A DNA stretch of 64,000 nt from Meconema thalassinum (taxonomy: Eukaryota > Arthropoda > Insecta > Orthoptera > Tettigoniidae), in assembly GCA_946902985.2 (NCBI GenBank), contig OX336395.1, positions 293,565,065 through 293,629,064 of the forward strand, read 5' to 3'. The position numbers and the translations under genes were made by a program. Positions 10,189 to 22,901 of this stretch are shown here, piece by piece. Each line of letters opens with the position of its first letter. Positions within the stretch are counted from its first letter, which is position 1. The notes beneath the pieces were generated by a model. It saw only the letters and a list, made by a program, of their open reading frames with translations, searched no databases and was not told the origin of the DNA.

Positions 10189-12543
10189 TATTAACAGGGT
10201 GTCGAGCGATGACCTTTTTTCAAATTCCCGTATAATTCCCGTATTTCCCGTACGAAAATCCACCGAATTCCCGTATATTTTAGAATCCTCTAAGACTAGA
10301 GTTCGCATACCGAATGGCTGAAAAATGAATCTTAAAGCGCGAATCAAGATTTTCTGGCGTAAGTGTAAATGCATTTTTGGAGACACTTCCGCAGCCCACG
10401 GGTGATGGCGAGATTTAGGCCTAATCCGTAGCGTGAGCAAAGCGCGCGCGCGAGTGAACTCTCTCGCAGATGGGATGAGATCAATTGTATGGTACCGTAA
10501 CCGTATAGAGCTTCCACGAGTTAAAATGGCACCGAAGCTTATGCATAGCGATCTTCCGGTCCGCGAATCTCCATTTGATTTTCATTGGCACTGAATCGTT
10601 CGTTCGTGATTATCTTCTTTATTATTTCGGATTGTGGTTTTTAAGGCGTTCAACTTATGAAATAAGAACTAGAGGGTTGGCCTTTAATGATTATTCCAAA
10701 AGCAAGTGTCTCCTAAAAGAGTAATTAGTAAAACTTCGCATCAAAGACGGCCATAACATACAGCTTGCCTACAAAGTGTGCGTTTTGCACATTTCAAACG
10801 ACTGTGGTCTAACATATTTTAGACTACAATAATTAAGGTGGTGCAAATTAAACATGTTATATGTGAGAATATTATTATAATTTGCTATCCGGTTGTTATA
10901 TTAGTAGGCTATATTATGCATTAACGTGGCCCGTTCAAATGCTAAATTGTGACGGATACTATGAGTTATAGGCTATTCGCCGTACCGGTAGGCCTAATAT
11001 TTACCAACAACGCATAGTTTCTTCCTTAGTATTTATTTAATCATTATAATTATAATAGCCTATCTATTAACACTTATTTAACCAATAATCATTTTATAAT
11101 CCTATACATACTCCAGGTATTGCAAGAAAGCGATATTTGATAGCACATGCCGTTCCACCTTAAAATCCAACCGTGCCCAGTTTCAGTACCTATGGAAAAT
11201 ATTACCGTAAGTTAATAAACCAAACAACTGGCGACATTTTGTTTGAAATGCTCATTTACAACTTCACCCTAGTCTACGTAAAGTACCATACGGTAATCAC
11301 TGAAAGGGTAGGGTGGATATGACCTGAATTTCACAAACGAACCTCATTTTGCATGAATTATGGAACCCGAATCCTAATGGAGTTATAGATTATCTGCATT
11401 TAGAAAAATGCTAGTCAATAATTTAAAACAAGATGCCAGAAAACTAAATACAAAAAGCTGCGTGCCTACTACGGTGTAAAGTTGCTCCGTGAAAAAAAAA
11501 GTACACCTCGCCAAGATTATAGGCTTACGATGTTCATACAGTTAAATACAATCTTCCAATTGGAGAAAAACTTTCTTTGTCACGATCTTATAAGCAATTC
11601 AAACATAAACTTATGTAATTTACGGGAAAATGTGCAAAATTGAGCGAAAACGAATGTAGTTAGCTGACATTTCGCATCATGAATAAATGAGGAATTAACA
11701 CATGCAGAGCTTTCTCACTGCCCACAGCTGAAGATCATATCATTCTTGGTGCATTTTACGTTCTCTTAACAACAATAATTTGCTTATTTACATGCAAGGA
11801 AAATTGTAGTACACAGTTCCCATTGCTTCCATTACCTGACTACTAAACCAGAAGCTGGTGATGCATAACCATACACCGGTGGCGCGTCCTATGGCAAATG
11901 AAAGATCGAAAGAAAATGTAAGATCTATAGGAGCCCGGAACAAGGCGATACAATTGTCTACACTACTGAAAATAGTCAAAATACCCTTTGTAATAATGAA
12001 TAATAATTTTGGGTGTCATGTAGTAATAGATTTTACCCACCCACTATCCCTTTTTAGATCACGACTTTTATAGTAAAATTGGAGGTGTGTCCGCTATTAC
12101 ACGCGTACATTATGGGGCAAATACAGTATTGCTAACCCCGCGCATTCGGTACTGACAGCCTTCCAGTCACTTTGTCCCGCTTTTCCTCTCCGCAACCCAC
12201 GGTCGCCACATAAAAAGACCCTACGTCCAACCGCCACACGGCAAGAATTCTGAGCATGCTTCTCACCTACACCCTGTATTTCGAAGGAAACAACGCGAAG
12301 GATATGTCGGGAGCTTGGAACAGCTGAGATGTGTTGCTAAGTTTTTAGTGTTGTTGTAAATCAACTGATTCGAATAATACACAGCGCTACACTTCAGACA
12401 TTATTTCTGTACAATTATACGTAATATATTTTTAAAAAAGATCCTGAGTCAACGCCGAGGACATTCAACAGAGAAATACGATATTTTTAGATAGATAAAT
12501 AAATAAATTACACACCGAAGCTATGATACCTTTATCATCGGTA

Positions 12544-12708
12544 AAAAAAAAGGAAGGAAGCTTGTAGTTTAACGTGACCGTTAATCTCGAGATCATGAGC
12601 CACGGAACCTCCTTTTTACGTGGAATCCGAACCACAGGACATGGCATTTCACTTCGAAAATCTCACATGCATTGGCCGGGAATCGAACCCGGACCGCCTT
12701 GGTGAGAG
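12544..12708 (-). mobile_element. 5'-truncated tRNA-derived SINE
   Basis: Flanked by a 13-bp TSD, TTTATCATCGGTA (12531-12543 and 12709-12721). The sequence matches the SINE at 37346-37533, including the B-box-like GGTTCGATTCCCGG on the minus strand, but lacks the A-box end. It is therefore 5' truncated. Confidence 0.87.
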
Positions 12709-12880
12709 TTTATCATCGGTATTCAATTCAATAAATACGACAAAGAGGGCAAACACTCTACAGCTAATGAATATAAAAACACTCACCATGAGACCTTTAT
12801 CATCGGTATTCTATTCAATAAATATGTCAAAGAGGGCAAACACTCTACAGCTAATGAATATAAAAACACTCACCATGCAA
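12709..12880. repeat. ~85-bp tandem duplication
   Basis: A unit starting TTTATCATCGGTATTC and ending TAAAAACACTCACCAT occurs twice in a row (from about 12711 and from about 12796). The SINE at 12544 inserted into the first copy, as its TSD lies in the unit. Confidence 0.85.
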
Positions 12881-13852
12881 TGAATATCCTTTAACATGAA
12901 ACATGAGTCTGAGTGGAGGTCGTTCACAGCTTACTACAGTAGTTGACAGATGCACACTCACTGAATCGCGACTCTCTACGGTTAATATTAGCTTTCGTGA
13001 TAATAAAAAAGTAAAGTTAAGGTAAAGACATATTTAGCACTGAGCTCTCAAACAAGCCCCTCTGTGGCGATATTATTGCCGTGGTTTTATATTGTCGAAT
13101 TGTAGGCTATTGAATGGTAGACGGTATTTTGAACACTATGACGGGAAACAATAGCCCGTACTCTATTATCCATTGGCGCAAGCGAACTGACACCAATATA
13201 TAAATTATCCTCAGCCACTTGGCAGGGGTTTCTTTGACACTCTCCATCCCTTCACTGTCCCTATCATAATCACCACCATCATTGTCTTCGTCAGAGCTTG
13301 ATGAATTGCCAAGGTTAATAATCATTTCATCCACCGCGATATCCAGACCGCCTTCAGTATTTCTTTCTGTACATGCTGTACGGGATGTGTCCAGTCCTCG
13401 GGTCGAACTTCGGCGAAGTAAAAGTAACGAAACAATTACAATGAAAGGAAATCCGACACAGACAGTGGTTAACAAGCGACTGAAACAATGCCTGCCCATA
13501 CGAGAAGAATTCTGTCACTTGTGTGGTGTATTTTGTGGCCACATGTAGGTGACGGGTTTTTGATAGTAAAATGTCGAGAGCTGTGAGATATTGTTTGTAG
13601 TTTTTGAAATTTATACATGTGTGACGCATTTGCATTGAGTGTTTCCACGGACTTGAAAACAATTTGGTATGTGCATCTCCCCTGAGAAAGAAGACCATGG
13701 AAAGGCTAAAAACAGTAAAATTCCACACGCGACACGCCGCGAATACTTTTTAATTTAGATTTAATCAAAGTTGATAATAGAAAATAAAATAACCTAAAAC
13801 GAAATTAAATAAGTCACTTTGACAAATACAAGATTGTTACTAGGAAGTTCAG

Positions 13853-14391
13853 TTATACACAGCACAAAATTAAGTTCTTTTGGCAGTACTCCCCCCCCCA
13901 AATCCTGGAGATCTTTCGTGGCTTTTCTTTCGACTGCCACCTTAGCCGTCGCTTCGCACCTGTTTTGCTTCCTCGAACACGGCGTAGGCGTTTCGTGCAG
14001 TATGGACTCTTGCTCATGGTTATCTTTTCTACTCCACCAGCTGCCCTCACAGCGTCCTGAACAGTATGTGATTGGCGATCATGCACTCCTTGTTCAGGGA
14101 GAAACCTCTGTCTAGAACTGCATTGTTGTGATAAAAATTCAGTATCATTTTAACGAAGGTTGTGAGATCGTTTTTGGCAGGAACTGAGGAAGGTGCTGAA
14201 GCCACTAATTCAGACCACAGCACGTCGAGCCGTGGCTCTTTTCCGCCGAACTGCTTCAAACGTGCAGTGACGGAGGGCAGTCTCAAAAGTGCGGAGTAGC
14301 TGCTCTTGATGCGGTCAGCCATTGCACCAGAAAGCAAATTCTTCTGATTACAAAGAATTTCCAGGGCAATGACGATCCTAACTTCTTCCAA
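13853..14391 (-). pseudogene. Transposase-like fragment in hAT E
   Basis: Two overlapping minus-strand frames form one decayed coding region. The first (14391 to about 14070) includes RLDVLWSELVASAPSS and LDRGFSLNKECMI. After a one-base shift near 14070 the second continues VQDAVRAAGGVEKITMSKS. The RGFSLNKE phrase resembles the C-terminal region of transposon-encoded proteins seen in many insects, in a position like the hAT dimerisation domain. I cannot name the family. Confidence 0.5.
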
Positions 14392-15000
14392 CTTAGGAGT
14401 CTCAATGACACCTATAGGGTCTAGGCAGGAAATAGCACGGGTCTCTCGTGAGCAAGGGTTGACCTCTCTTTGATTTTTTCAGCCCTAGGATACGAATGTA
14501 CAATTTTCGGCAGTTGGTGTGAAATTGCAGCATATCCGCGTCTGGAATTTTCTGAGATCTTGAGCTGTTAGCTTCTTGAAGGTCTGCTCTTGTCGAGAAA
14601 CCAGGTCTCCTCTGTGAATAAAAATGCGGACTTATTCCTGTATGTCATTGTCAGCAAGGAGCGAGGAGATGGTACGGCCGGCGGTCGGCCGGGCAAAGCA
14701 TGCATTCGACGTTGGCTGGGTTCTCATCCCGCTTAGCGCTCTATCGGTGGCGCAAATTGCGGGTGGCGGCGCGGTCTGCAGGCGAAATAGAAGACTGAGC
14801 GGGAGGACTCGACCGAGCGTTCGGCGGCTAAGAAGTCAGGCATTATGAGACTTTTCAAGATTTCCCGTATCAAGTGCGAATTTCCCGTATAATTCCCGTA
14901 TTTTTCCCGGGTCTCTAAAATTCCCGTATAATTCCCGTATTTCCCGTATCGCTCGACACCCTGTATTAAATGCTTATGCCGTTTATCAGAAACGCCCAGA

Positions 15001-15189
15001 TTTCCAATCCTGCACATGTTTGAATTAGTCTCCGTGCATATTATTTTGAACCTGTTTATTGTACCTGGTGACGAACTTTTAAATGCTACAAAATGCTAAT
15101 TTTTAAATTTCAAAATGCTCCAAAATTCTATTTTTGAAAATGAAAGTGCTACAAAATCAATTTCAAAATGCTATTTTCTCGTATCTTTG
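15001..15189. repeat. Right end of hAT B (dispersed family)
   Basis: This end of hAT B is rich in CTACAAAATGCTAAT-type phrases and is about 95% alike to 44538-44726 in the same orientation. It identifies that other segment as the end of a sister copy. Confidence 0.85.
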
Positions 15190-15197
15190 GTTATCGT

Positions 15198-16494
15198 CCC
15201 TCTATTTAAGAAAGGAGACAGACGGAAACCTAGCAACTACAGGGGAATTACTCTTCTATCTCATGGCCTGAAGATAATGGAACTAGTCATAGAACACAGA
15301 TTAAGAATTATCATGGAACCACAGCTTGAAGAAGAGCAGTACGGTTTCAGACGGAACAGGGCAACAACAGATCTGATATTTTCTGTCAGGATGATTATGG
15401 AGAAGCACTGGGAAAAAAAGGAAAAGACATCTTCATTTTTCTGGATATTGAGAAGGCTTACGACAGTACGGAGAAACACAATCTGGGAATGCCTTCAAAA
15501 TAGATCAATACCATGCGCTTTAATAAAAAAAGTGAAGATGCTATATGAACACTGCCAGAGTTGTGTCCAAATAAGTGATGGCTATTCAGAGTGGTTCGAC
15601 ACTAAGCAGAGTGTTCAGCAAGACAGCGCTCTATCACCACTTTTATTCATTACTGTAATGGATGAAATAATGAAAAGAGTTAAGAGACTCAATAAGACCT
15701 CTGAATTTAAAGCTTTAGCGTTTGCAGATGATGATGTAATATGGGGTGAAAATGAGGCTGAAGTACAACAGAAGCTGAATGATTGGAATGCTGTATTCAA
15801 GCAATTTGGTCTGAATATATGCAAGTCCAAAACGGTTGTGATGCCCGTTAGTCGACAAAACATCTGTACTAACATCACTCTAAATGGTACAAAATTAGAA
15901 CAAGTACATCAGTTCTGTTACCTTGGCAGTGTAGTGTCCACAGATAACCAACCATCTGCAGAAATCACTAGTGATCATCTTGTGAGAGGGCTTCTTTGGG
16001 ATAATCAAGTTCCTTTAAGATCAAAACTAATACTCTACAAGGGCTTCCTTGTACCTGTTACTACATATAGCTTAGAAACCTGTACCTAATCCAAGAGATA
16101 TACCAGTAAACTACAGGCAGTGGATATGAAGTTTTTAAGAACTATGATTCAGAAAACAAGGAGGGACAAAATAAAAAATGATGAGATACGCCATCTTGTT
16201 CAAGTAGAACAATCTCTTAATGAGATCTGTGTTGAAGCCAGGCTGAAATGGTTCGGTCATCTCAAGAGAATGGACACACAAAGAACAGCTAGAGCTAGAG
16301 AAAGAACTAAAAGGCAAGAGACCAAGAGGTCGACCGAGGAAGAGATGGATCGACCAGGTTAGAAATGATCTTGCAGGGAGAGGTCTGGATGTGCAGCGGA
16401 TCATGGAGGAGGAAACATTCTTGGAAAGAACTAAATGGAGAGCGCTCATTCACCGCACCCGGGAAACTGGAGCCGGTTCATGATGATGATGATG
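15198..16494 (+). mobile_element. LINE A, 3' part with reverse transcriptase
   Basis: The frame resumes exactly where 4560-4970 stops (VPLFKKGDRRKPSNYRGITLL) and runs through the RT: EEEQYGFRRNRATTDLIFS, DSALSPLLFITVMDE, ALAFADDDVIWG and FCYLGSVVSTD. The element is decayed. Motif A lies in a shifted frame near 15440, the residue after FADD is Asp instead of the usual hydrophobic one, and a stop occurs near 16089. The end carries RLKWFGHLKRMD and an ATG-repeat tail (16480-16494). The TSD ACAGTATTCA follows at 16495-16504. Confidence 0.9.
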
Positions 16495-16504
16495 ACAGTA
16501 TTCA

Positions 16505-17918
16505 TAAAATTACCTTGTATCGGCTGTTGAGTGTTTGCTTTGTTTGTCATATTTCCTGAACTGAAAACCGGTGGTAAAGGTACGCAGGCAGCATGGCTTC
16601 GGTGTGAAATTTATATTTCCCTATTTGAATGTATTCAACATTGACTCAAGATTCACTTTTAAAACTTACTAGCAGTAGTGTCCGGCTTTGCCCAATGGAT
16701 TTCTTTGCCTTATGGACAATAATGAATACTACTACAGAAGTGGCACACGATACTAAAACAGAAAAATAATAAAATTTGAAAATATTTCATTTTGTGGTGG
16801 TGGCAGTGGGGGTGATAAGTAGTACAGTATAATGGACGTAACATTCAGACCATTTTCCCGTAATGATAATAATGAATTGGGAAACGGCTATTTACTAACT
16901 ACAACACTGAAACATGTAATTTACAAACAATTTAAATAAAAAATGATTAGAAAGAGGAGTATGTGAAATAAAAGACACTGCCTAGGGCCTATATCTCATT
17001 GGCTGTTAGATATGTAGACACCAATAGTGTCGTCTTTTGTCGCATAGCACCGTAGGAAAATAATCAGAACACTTTGAAAAACTTCAATAGCAATAGTATC
17101 ATTTATCGCCACATAGCGCTCAACGATAAGGTTCGGAATAAATGAAGGTAAATCGGAAAGCACTAACGCTTATTGCAGCTGATAACCTCAATGTACTGCA
17201 CCAACACTATCGCACTTATACAGAGGCATTATATTTTCGTTATGATAACTGCTTCAAGGGGCCTAAGAAATCTTTTTGCACTAATTACTCCCTGTGACTG
17301 CAATTTATAAGCAGCGTAAGATTTAACTATTTTCGCAACTCTGCACCAGAATCCTGGTAGGGGCGATGAGATGCAGCCCGAATTAAATACTCTTACAGTT
17401 ACACTACTACGGACATGAATGGTTCTAAGGCCTTAATACATGTTTTTCAAGTTCATTTTGTCTGTTATTCTAAATGTAGGGAATAGAGAGCGTTGTCCAA
17501 AATATCAAGTGGACAGTGCTACCAGTAGGGTTTCAAAGTGTATGTAAAATTTGGTTCAAGAAGGAGGAATGGTGTAGATTTGTGATACAGGGCCTAAATG
17601 CAGGGAATGGAGAGGTCTGTCTGAAATTTAAAAGGGACAGTGTCACTCGCAGGGTTCCAAAGGGTAAGTATACAAATTTATGTTCAGATCGGTGAAATCG
17701 TATACGAATCACTAATCATAACACCAGCGCACGCGGATAAAACTGTTCGGGAGTGCTTGTTCTTCCGACTTACTGATCAAAAATCAAAGGTTACCGGAGA
17801 GGTGTAGTCTAATGCTACATAGCCTAAACTATTCCTCATAAATCTGGCTATCATAAACAAAAAGAATGTTTCGAATCCGACTGATAGTTCCAGAGCTTAG
17901 CGAGTTTAAACAAACAAA
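16505..17918. other. Intron stretch with a diverged ~120-bp duplication
   Basis: AT-rich sequence without gene-like frames. Two related segments, about 17472-17560 and 17593-17680, share CTAAATG.AGGGAAT and a GGGTT.CAAAG phrase, and so form a diverged tandem pair. A GTCCGGCTTTGCCC phrase at 16680 may mark an old repeat. Confidence 0.5.
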
Positions 17919-17928
17919 CTCTTCAGCT

Positions 17929-20196
17929 TTTTTTTTTTTTTCTGAGTCGTTTCGGCCATCAATGGACCACGATGTTCTTCACTCATATGATCACTGTAAA
18001 GCTTGTTTTCTTGTCTGCCAGTAGATCTTCATTCTTGACGAATGTTCAGCTCTCCTTTCTTCCGTCCACTTGCAGTGAGGGCGAGGCATCACAGATGTTA
18101 AAGGGTGTAGATTACTGGTTGATTTAACCGCCTTTCTGAACAGGTTCCTATCCCAAACCAGAGCTTGATTGATTCGAGCTTCTGTTAGGTCCTTTTTAAC
18201 TTGCATCGACCATTTACAATAGGAAATTTTTTTAGAGATTGATGAGTGGATTCGATATGAAAGTCGATGATGCTCCATCCGCTCCAAATGTCCAAAGAAA
18301 GACATTCTCCTTTTTCTCATCACACTCACCAAATCTTCTATATGTTCAAATAATTCATTGTTATGTCTTCTTCTGTAAGTACCATTATCATTAACAGGTC
18401 CTAATATTTTCCTTAGAATTTTCCGATCCTTAAGTTCTAATTTTCTCAATGGGCCTTTGTTTGTCATCTGTAAGCATTCTGCAGCATACAGTGCTGACGG
18501 CCTAATTACTGTATTATAATGACAAAGTTTGACATTCCGGGACAAGCTTTTACTTTTGTAAATGTTTTTGCAGGTTTGAAAGGCACCTTCCAATTTGTTA
18601 CATCTGCTCTCAATGGCAGCTATTTCTGAATTATTAGGGGTAATCCATTCGCCTAGGTATTTAAATTTTCGGACTTTTTTGATTTTTTGCAGACCAATCG
18701 TGATGAATTTTGAGGCATCTTTGACATTTGTGATAAAATTAGTTTTATGGAAGGCCACTTTAAGTCCAATTTTAGCAGCTATGATTTGTAGTTTATTAAG
18801 TTGGTCAGTGGCCTCTTCCATTGAATTAGCGAACAAAGCAATGTCATCTGCAAAAGCGAGACAGTTTATATTCAGGTCTTCTTTTTTATAACCAATTCGA
18901 ATACCATAATTATTTGGTAAGATTGTTAACCATTCTCTTATAATTTTTTCCAAGACACAGTTGAACAGCATCGGTGATCCCAGATCACCTTGTCTACAGC
19001 CAGTCTTGATTGCAAAGGCTTCGGGCAATTCCCCACGAAATTTGACCTTAGAAATGGTGTTTTCTAAGCTTGCTTTGAACAAATTAATTGATTTATTGTC
19101 TAGGCCAAACTCACGTAAGGTGTTAATTATTGTGTCTCTATGAATGCAATCATAAGCCTTTTGAAAGTCCACAAAAATCACAACATAAGGTTTTGATCGT
19201 ACCGTACAGTAGGAAATTATGGTCTTAATGTTATGAATTTGTTCAGGACAGGATCTTGATTTCCTGAACCCAGCTTGATATTCCCCTAACTGACGGTCTA
19301 ATATCGGTTCTCCTCTGTTCAGAAGAGCCCTTGCAAATATTTTGTACGTTACCGATAACAGTGAAATACCTCTATAATTATTTGGGTCGGATTTATCCCC
19401 TTTCTTATGTATAGGATGAATGATGGCAGAAGTCCAATCCTCCGGCAACTTTTCACTATGCCATATTTCTTCAATGGTTTTCTGGAGACAAATGATGAGG
19501 TCATTATCTGCATATTTCCATAATTCAGCCACAATACTATCCTCCCCAGAGGCCTTATTATTTTTTAGAGCCTTGATGATTTGTGTTATTTCTTCGACGG
19601 AGGGTGGTGAACTGTCGTGGTATGCAACGCCAGGATAGAAAGCAAGTTGTTCAGTAGGTATGTCCGTGTTCAAAAGGGATTCAAAATATTCTCCAAAAGC
19701 TTTAGCACAGTCTTTATTATTGAGATTAAGTTTACCATCAGATCCTCGGATGTGAAGAGTAGGGGCGACGTATTTGGACAGTTGGTGTTTAAAAAGTTTG
19801 ATAGAAATCCCTTGTTTTGTGCCTTTGAAAATCATCTTCAATTTGAATAATTTGAGATTTGTGGAAATTTCTTTTTGCCAATTTTAAAATTTACAAGTTT
19901 TTTTCCTGATGCAGAGAAAGTTCTCAAGGTTCAAATCATCTTTCTTGTTATTCCACTTGATCCAAGCTTTTCTTCTTTCCTCTATTGCGTGATCACATTG
20001 ACCGTTCCACCATGGATGCTTGCGCGTTCTATCAAGAGGAATGGATTCCGAAGCCACAGTAACAATGGCGTTCCTTAAAGTAAACCATGTTCCATCTTTT
20101 GGTTTGTTGTGGAGTGTTTCCGCAAAAGTGCTGTTATTTGACCTCAGACCACCGATGTTGTACTTTTGCGTTTTCATTCCCTTTTCAACATTCACT
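17929..20196 (-). mobile_element. LINE with poly-A tail, 5' truncated
   Basis: A minus-strand non-LTR element that ends in a run of A (T run at 17929-17941). It is flanked by CTCTTCAGCT (17919-17928) and CTATTCAGCT (20197-20206), a 10-bp TSD with one mismatch. It carries a nearly complete RT frame and, in another frame upstream, the end of the endonuclease linker. The poly-A tail and the RT separate it from the ATG-tailed RTE-like family. Confidence 0.9.
17991..19841 (-). pseudogene. Reverse transcriptase of the poly-A LINE
   Basis: A 616-codon open frame with the full RT core. It shows ALKNNKASGEDSIVAELWK and HPIHKKGDKSDPNNYRGISLL, then YVVIFVDFQKAYDCI with the first catalytic Asp. These are followed by GCRQGDLGSPMLFN, LAFADDIALFA with the FADD pair, and KFKYLGEWIT. 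The C-terminal RRMSFFGHLERM region follows. It is intact apart from a frameshift near 19850 that separates it from the upstream part (19884-20190, with HPWWNGQCDHAIEERRKAW). The 5' truncation makes it immobile on its own. Confidence 0.92.
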
Positions 20197-20206
20197 CTAT
20201 TCAGCT

Positions 20207-20428
20207 TTATTATATTAGTAATTACATATAATTGTACCAACAGAATGTGCAAAGTGTAGACCTGTGTGTTCTTCGAATCAGCTGACTTGCGATAATAAAA
20301 ACTTGGATACAAATAGAACAAAACTGATCAAGTGGAGGGAGAGGGCAAAGTAAAGTCAAACAAATTCTCCTCAGTCTAACGTTTCGTGTCTCAATCCGTA
20401 AGTTCACCGAGTCTTCCCTGTGAAAATT
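20207..20428. other. Intron spacer
   Basis: No gene or repeat that I can define. AT-rich. Confidence 0.4.
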
Positions 20429-20690
20429 AACACCTCTTGTTGGTCAGCTGCACATTAAAGTCACAAATTGCCTGTGAAAGGTTCACAAGAGTAGACGTAG
20501 AACACGCCCCCTAAAGGACCGTTCGAGCGGCAAATCAGATGACGCGCATGTGCACTACTGGTCATCATTCCAAACAAGATGAGTGTGCGATAGGTTTTCC
20601 ACGAGAAAACATTCAACAGGTGAAGGGATCTTTTGTGGTGATAACATCTGAACAAAACTATACTCTGTATTAAGAATAATGAACGCTGAC
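20429..20690. repeat. Dispersed repeat R1, truncated copy
   Basis: This segment starts CACCTCTTGTTGGTCAGCTG and is nearly identical over 150 bp to 22388-22530 and 30890-31036. Similarity with the 22388 copy continues to about 22650. No terminal inverted repeats and no coding frame. A part near 20680-20720 recurs in the opposite orientation at 26965-27045. Confidence 0.85.
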
Positions 20691-20799
20691 GTCTGTCGAA
20701 GTTAGCACGTGGGGAAATGCTGCTTTGCCACTGGGACAGATCTTGACTTATAACTACGGACCAGATGTTTTGAAAATGCATATCTGAACATAACAGCAT

Positions 20800-21837
20800 A
20801 TTTTAGCATATGCATTTGACATTAAGTATAATTAAAATCATTTTCATCAAAAATTGGTTTCACCTGCCATAGCAGGATGCCTACAAACACCAAAAGATTT
20901 CCCTGACAATTCCCTGATTTTTCCAGGATAAATCAGAAAATTCCCCGAGTAACAGTAGTGGCCATAATAAATATATAAAACAGAGATTGTACTTTAGAGC
21001 ATTTCAAAAAGTGCTTCAACAATAAAGGGTAGCATGACAATGTTGAAAACCCAATAACAGAAAAATATATTTTTCTTCATTTTGCCAATTTCAAAATTGT
21101 TCATGCAGAAAAACTATTGTACTCGAGAGTATTGAAAGTAGCTCGTCAATAGTAATGCTCTCAAAATCCATCCAGTTACACATTTATATACAAATACACG
21201 GTGCGCTCTATTCTGCAAGAAATGAGAGCTTACTATTTAACGTGAGTACGAACATACATCTACAACAATCATCGCCGGAATATACTTTTCCCCATCAAAA
21301 TTAAAATTCTTAATTTCCAATTAATCAAGGTTGGACCTTGTAAAACTAAAATTCCCTGAGTGTCATTAAAATTCCCTGATAATTCCCTGACTTTTCCAGG
21401 ATTTAAAAATTCCCTGAGTATTCCCTGTCTTCCAGGACTTACGGAGTACTAGATGTTGGATACTATCATACAAATCAAAACATGTTTTATTCATCAGAAT
21501 TTGACTGGAGTTCAAATATAGAAAACAAGTCAAAACTTGCACAGTTCCTAAAATTGAGTCAAGCATTGCTTCATTTTACTGAAATATCAACTAAAACTGG
21601 GCTAAATAATGAGTAGGTGAAATGTTTGAACCAAAAAAGACACTATCAAGATGAACCCATATTAACCGGTGCAGTTGAATAACCTCCTGACCTTTTGAAG
21701 TCATTCAATTTCTTTGTGAGTAATCACAAACTTAAATCATCACCAAAGAAATAAAATTATGGCATTGCAGAATACAATATCATGGATATGTATTTATTCG
21801 TCCATGCGTCTTATCACGCACACATCAAGTGGCTATG
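20800..21837. other. Repeat with TTCCCTGA end phrases
   Basis: Between about 20881 and 21437 the phrases ATTCCCTGA and TTTTCCAGGA recur near both edges, which suggests a non-autonomous DNA transposon. I cannot fix its ends. The rest is AT-rich with no gene. Confidence 0.45.
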
Positions 21838-22650
21838 GTAACTAGGTGATTAAAATATGTTCACAATAACTCCGGATAGACCCAGTCCGAAAACATATCC
21901 ATGATAAAATTCTATCTAAATTGAGAAAAACAATAGGTACTACAGTAAAAATAAGGAATTAATAACAGAACTGCAATTTCTGCTTCCAATCCAGGCCACA
22001 ATAACATGAATATTGTGGACATTGTACTTCTTTAGAAACAAGGTGGCTAAATATTATGGTAACCACACGCGGATATAAGGAATATTATAAGAGAGAAATT
22101 TTTTCTTCAGTTCATAAATACATGGAAAAAAGGATTTTTTCTATTAGTTTTTTAATGTTTGAACAAACCACCCATAGATTATTATATTTAAAAAAAGAAT
22201 AGAACTACCCTACAGAGGATATTAATCGTTATTGTCCATAAAACTGGCGAGAATGGAGAGTTATGGTATTGGAAAATAAAGTCATTTCATAGAGAACAAA
22301 ATCTTTGGGCCAAATGTTCGTATCTTTCCATTACAACGCAAGGCAAGAGTTCAGAAACTAAAGGAAGAGTGGCATTTCATAACACCTCTTGTTGGTCAGC
22401 TGCACATTAAAGTCACAAATTGCCTGAGAAAGGTTCACAAGAGGAGACGTAGAACACGCCCCCTAAAGGACCGTTCGAGCGGCAAATCAGATGACGCGCA
22501 TGTGCACTACTGGTCATCATTCCAAACAAGGTGAACAGTGTTGTGTGCGATATGTTTTCCACGAAAAAACATTCAGCACATGAAGAGATCTTTTGTGGTG
22601 ATTATAACACCTGAACAAAACTTTCATCTGTATTATGAATAAATAGGGAT
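21838..22650. repeat. Dispersed repeat R1, long copy
   Basis: It begins AACTAGGTGATTAAAATATG and is co-linear with 30222-31036, which carries a SINE insertion. It includes the 150-bp segment shared with 20429. The truncated third copy keeps the right end, a pattern seen in retroposed elements. No protein is visible. Confidence 0.8.
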
Positions 22651-22901
22651 AGGAATTTGTCGATGATTTCAACGTGAAGAAAGCAGTATTTTAAAGTGGA
22701 AAATTTAGTGGTTTCAATTACACTTTTTGGCACTTTAAAATGATAAGTTTTAGGCGGGATATCTTGTTTTATATCATGGATAACATGCATTAAATATTAA
22801 AATACTGAACACTAACGACACATTCCACAGTCATCCTTCAGAGTATACTTCAGTGGAAAGATCCAAATTATCTTGTGACAACTGTGACTCCTGTCACTCA
22901 A
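22651..22901. other. Remnant open frame left of Penelope copy 1
   Basis: The minus-strand frame read from 25243 down to 25117 could continue here past the Penelope insertion. It carries no domain I recognise. Otherwise this is AT-rich intron. Confidence 0.35.

Larger units (their letters stand above)
10195..14963. mobile_element. hAT-like element E (4.8 kb) inside hAT B
   Basis: The ends are CAGGGTGTCGAGCGAT and its inverse complement ATCGCTCGACACCCTG, flanked by TATTAA (10189-10194 and 14964-14969). Just inside both ends is the phrase AATTCCCGTATAATTCCCG, in the same orientation rather than inverted. A frameshifted transposase-like gene fragment is at 13853-14391. The TIR start CAGGGTGTC is common in hAT elements. 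The 6-bp TSD is shorter than the usual 8. Confidence 0.82.
4971..15189. mobile_element. hAT element B (10.2 kb) splitting LINE A
   Basis: The ends are imperfect terminal inverted repeats: AGAGATACGGGAAAAT on the left and ATTTTCTCGTATCTTT on the right. It is flanked by a perfect 8-bp TSD, GTTATCGT (4963-4970 and 15190-15197), the hAT signature. The two halves of LINE A lie directly outside. Inside are LINE C with its Tigger insertion and hAT E with its SINE. No transposase that I can assign to element B survives. Its right-terminal 190 bp recur at 44538-44726. Confidence 0.85.
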
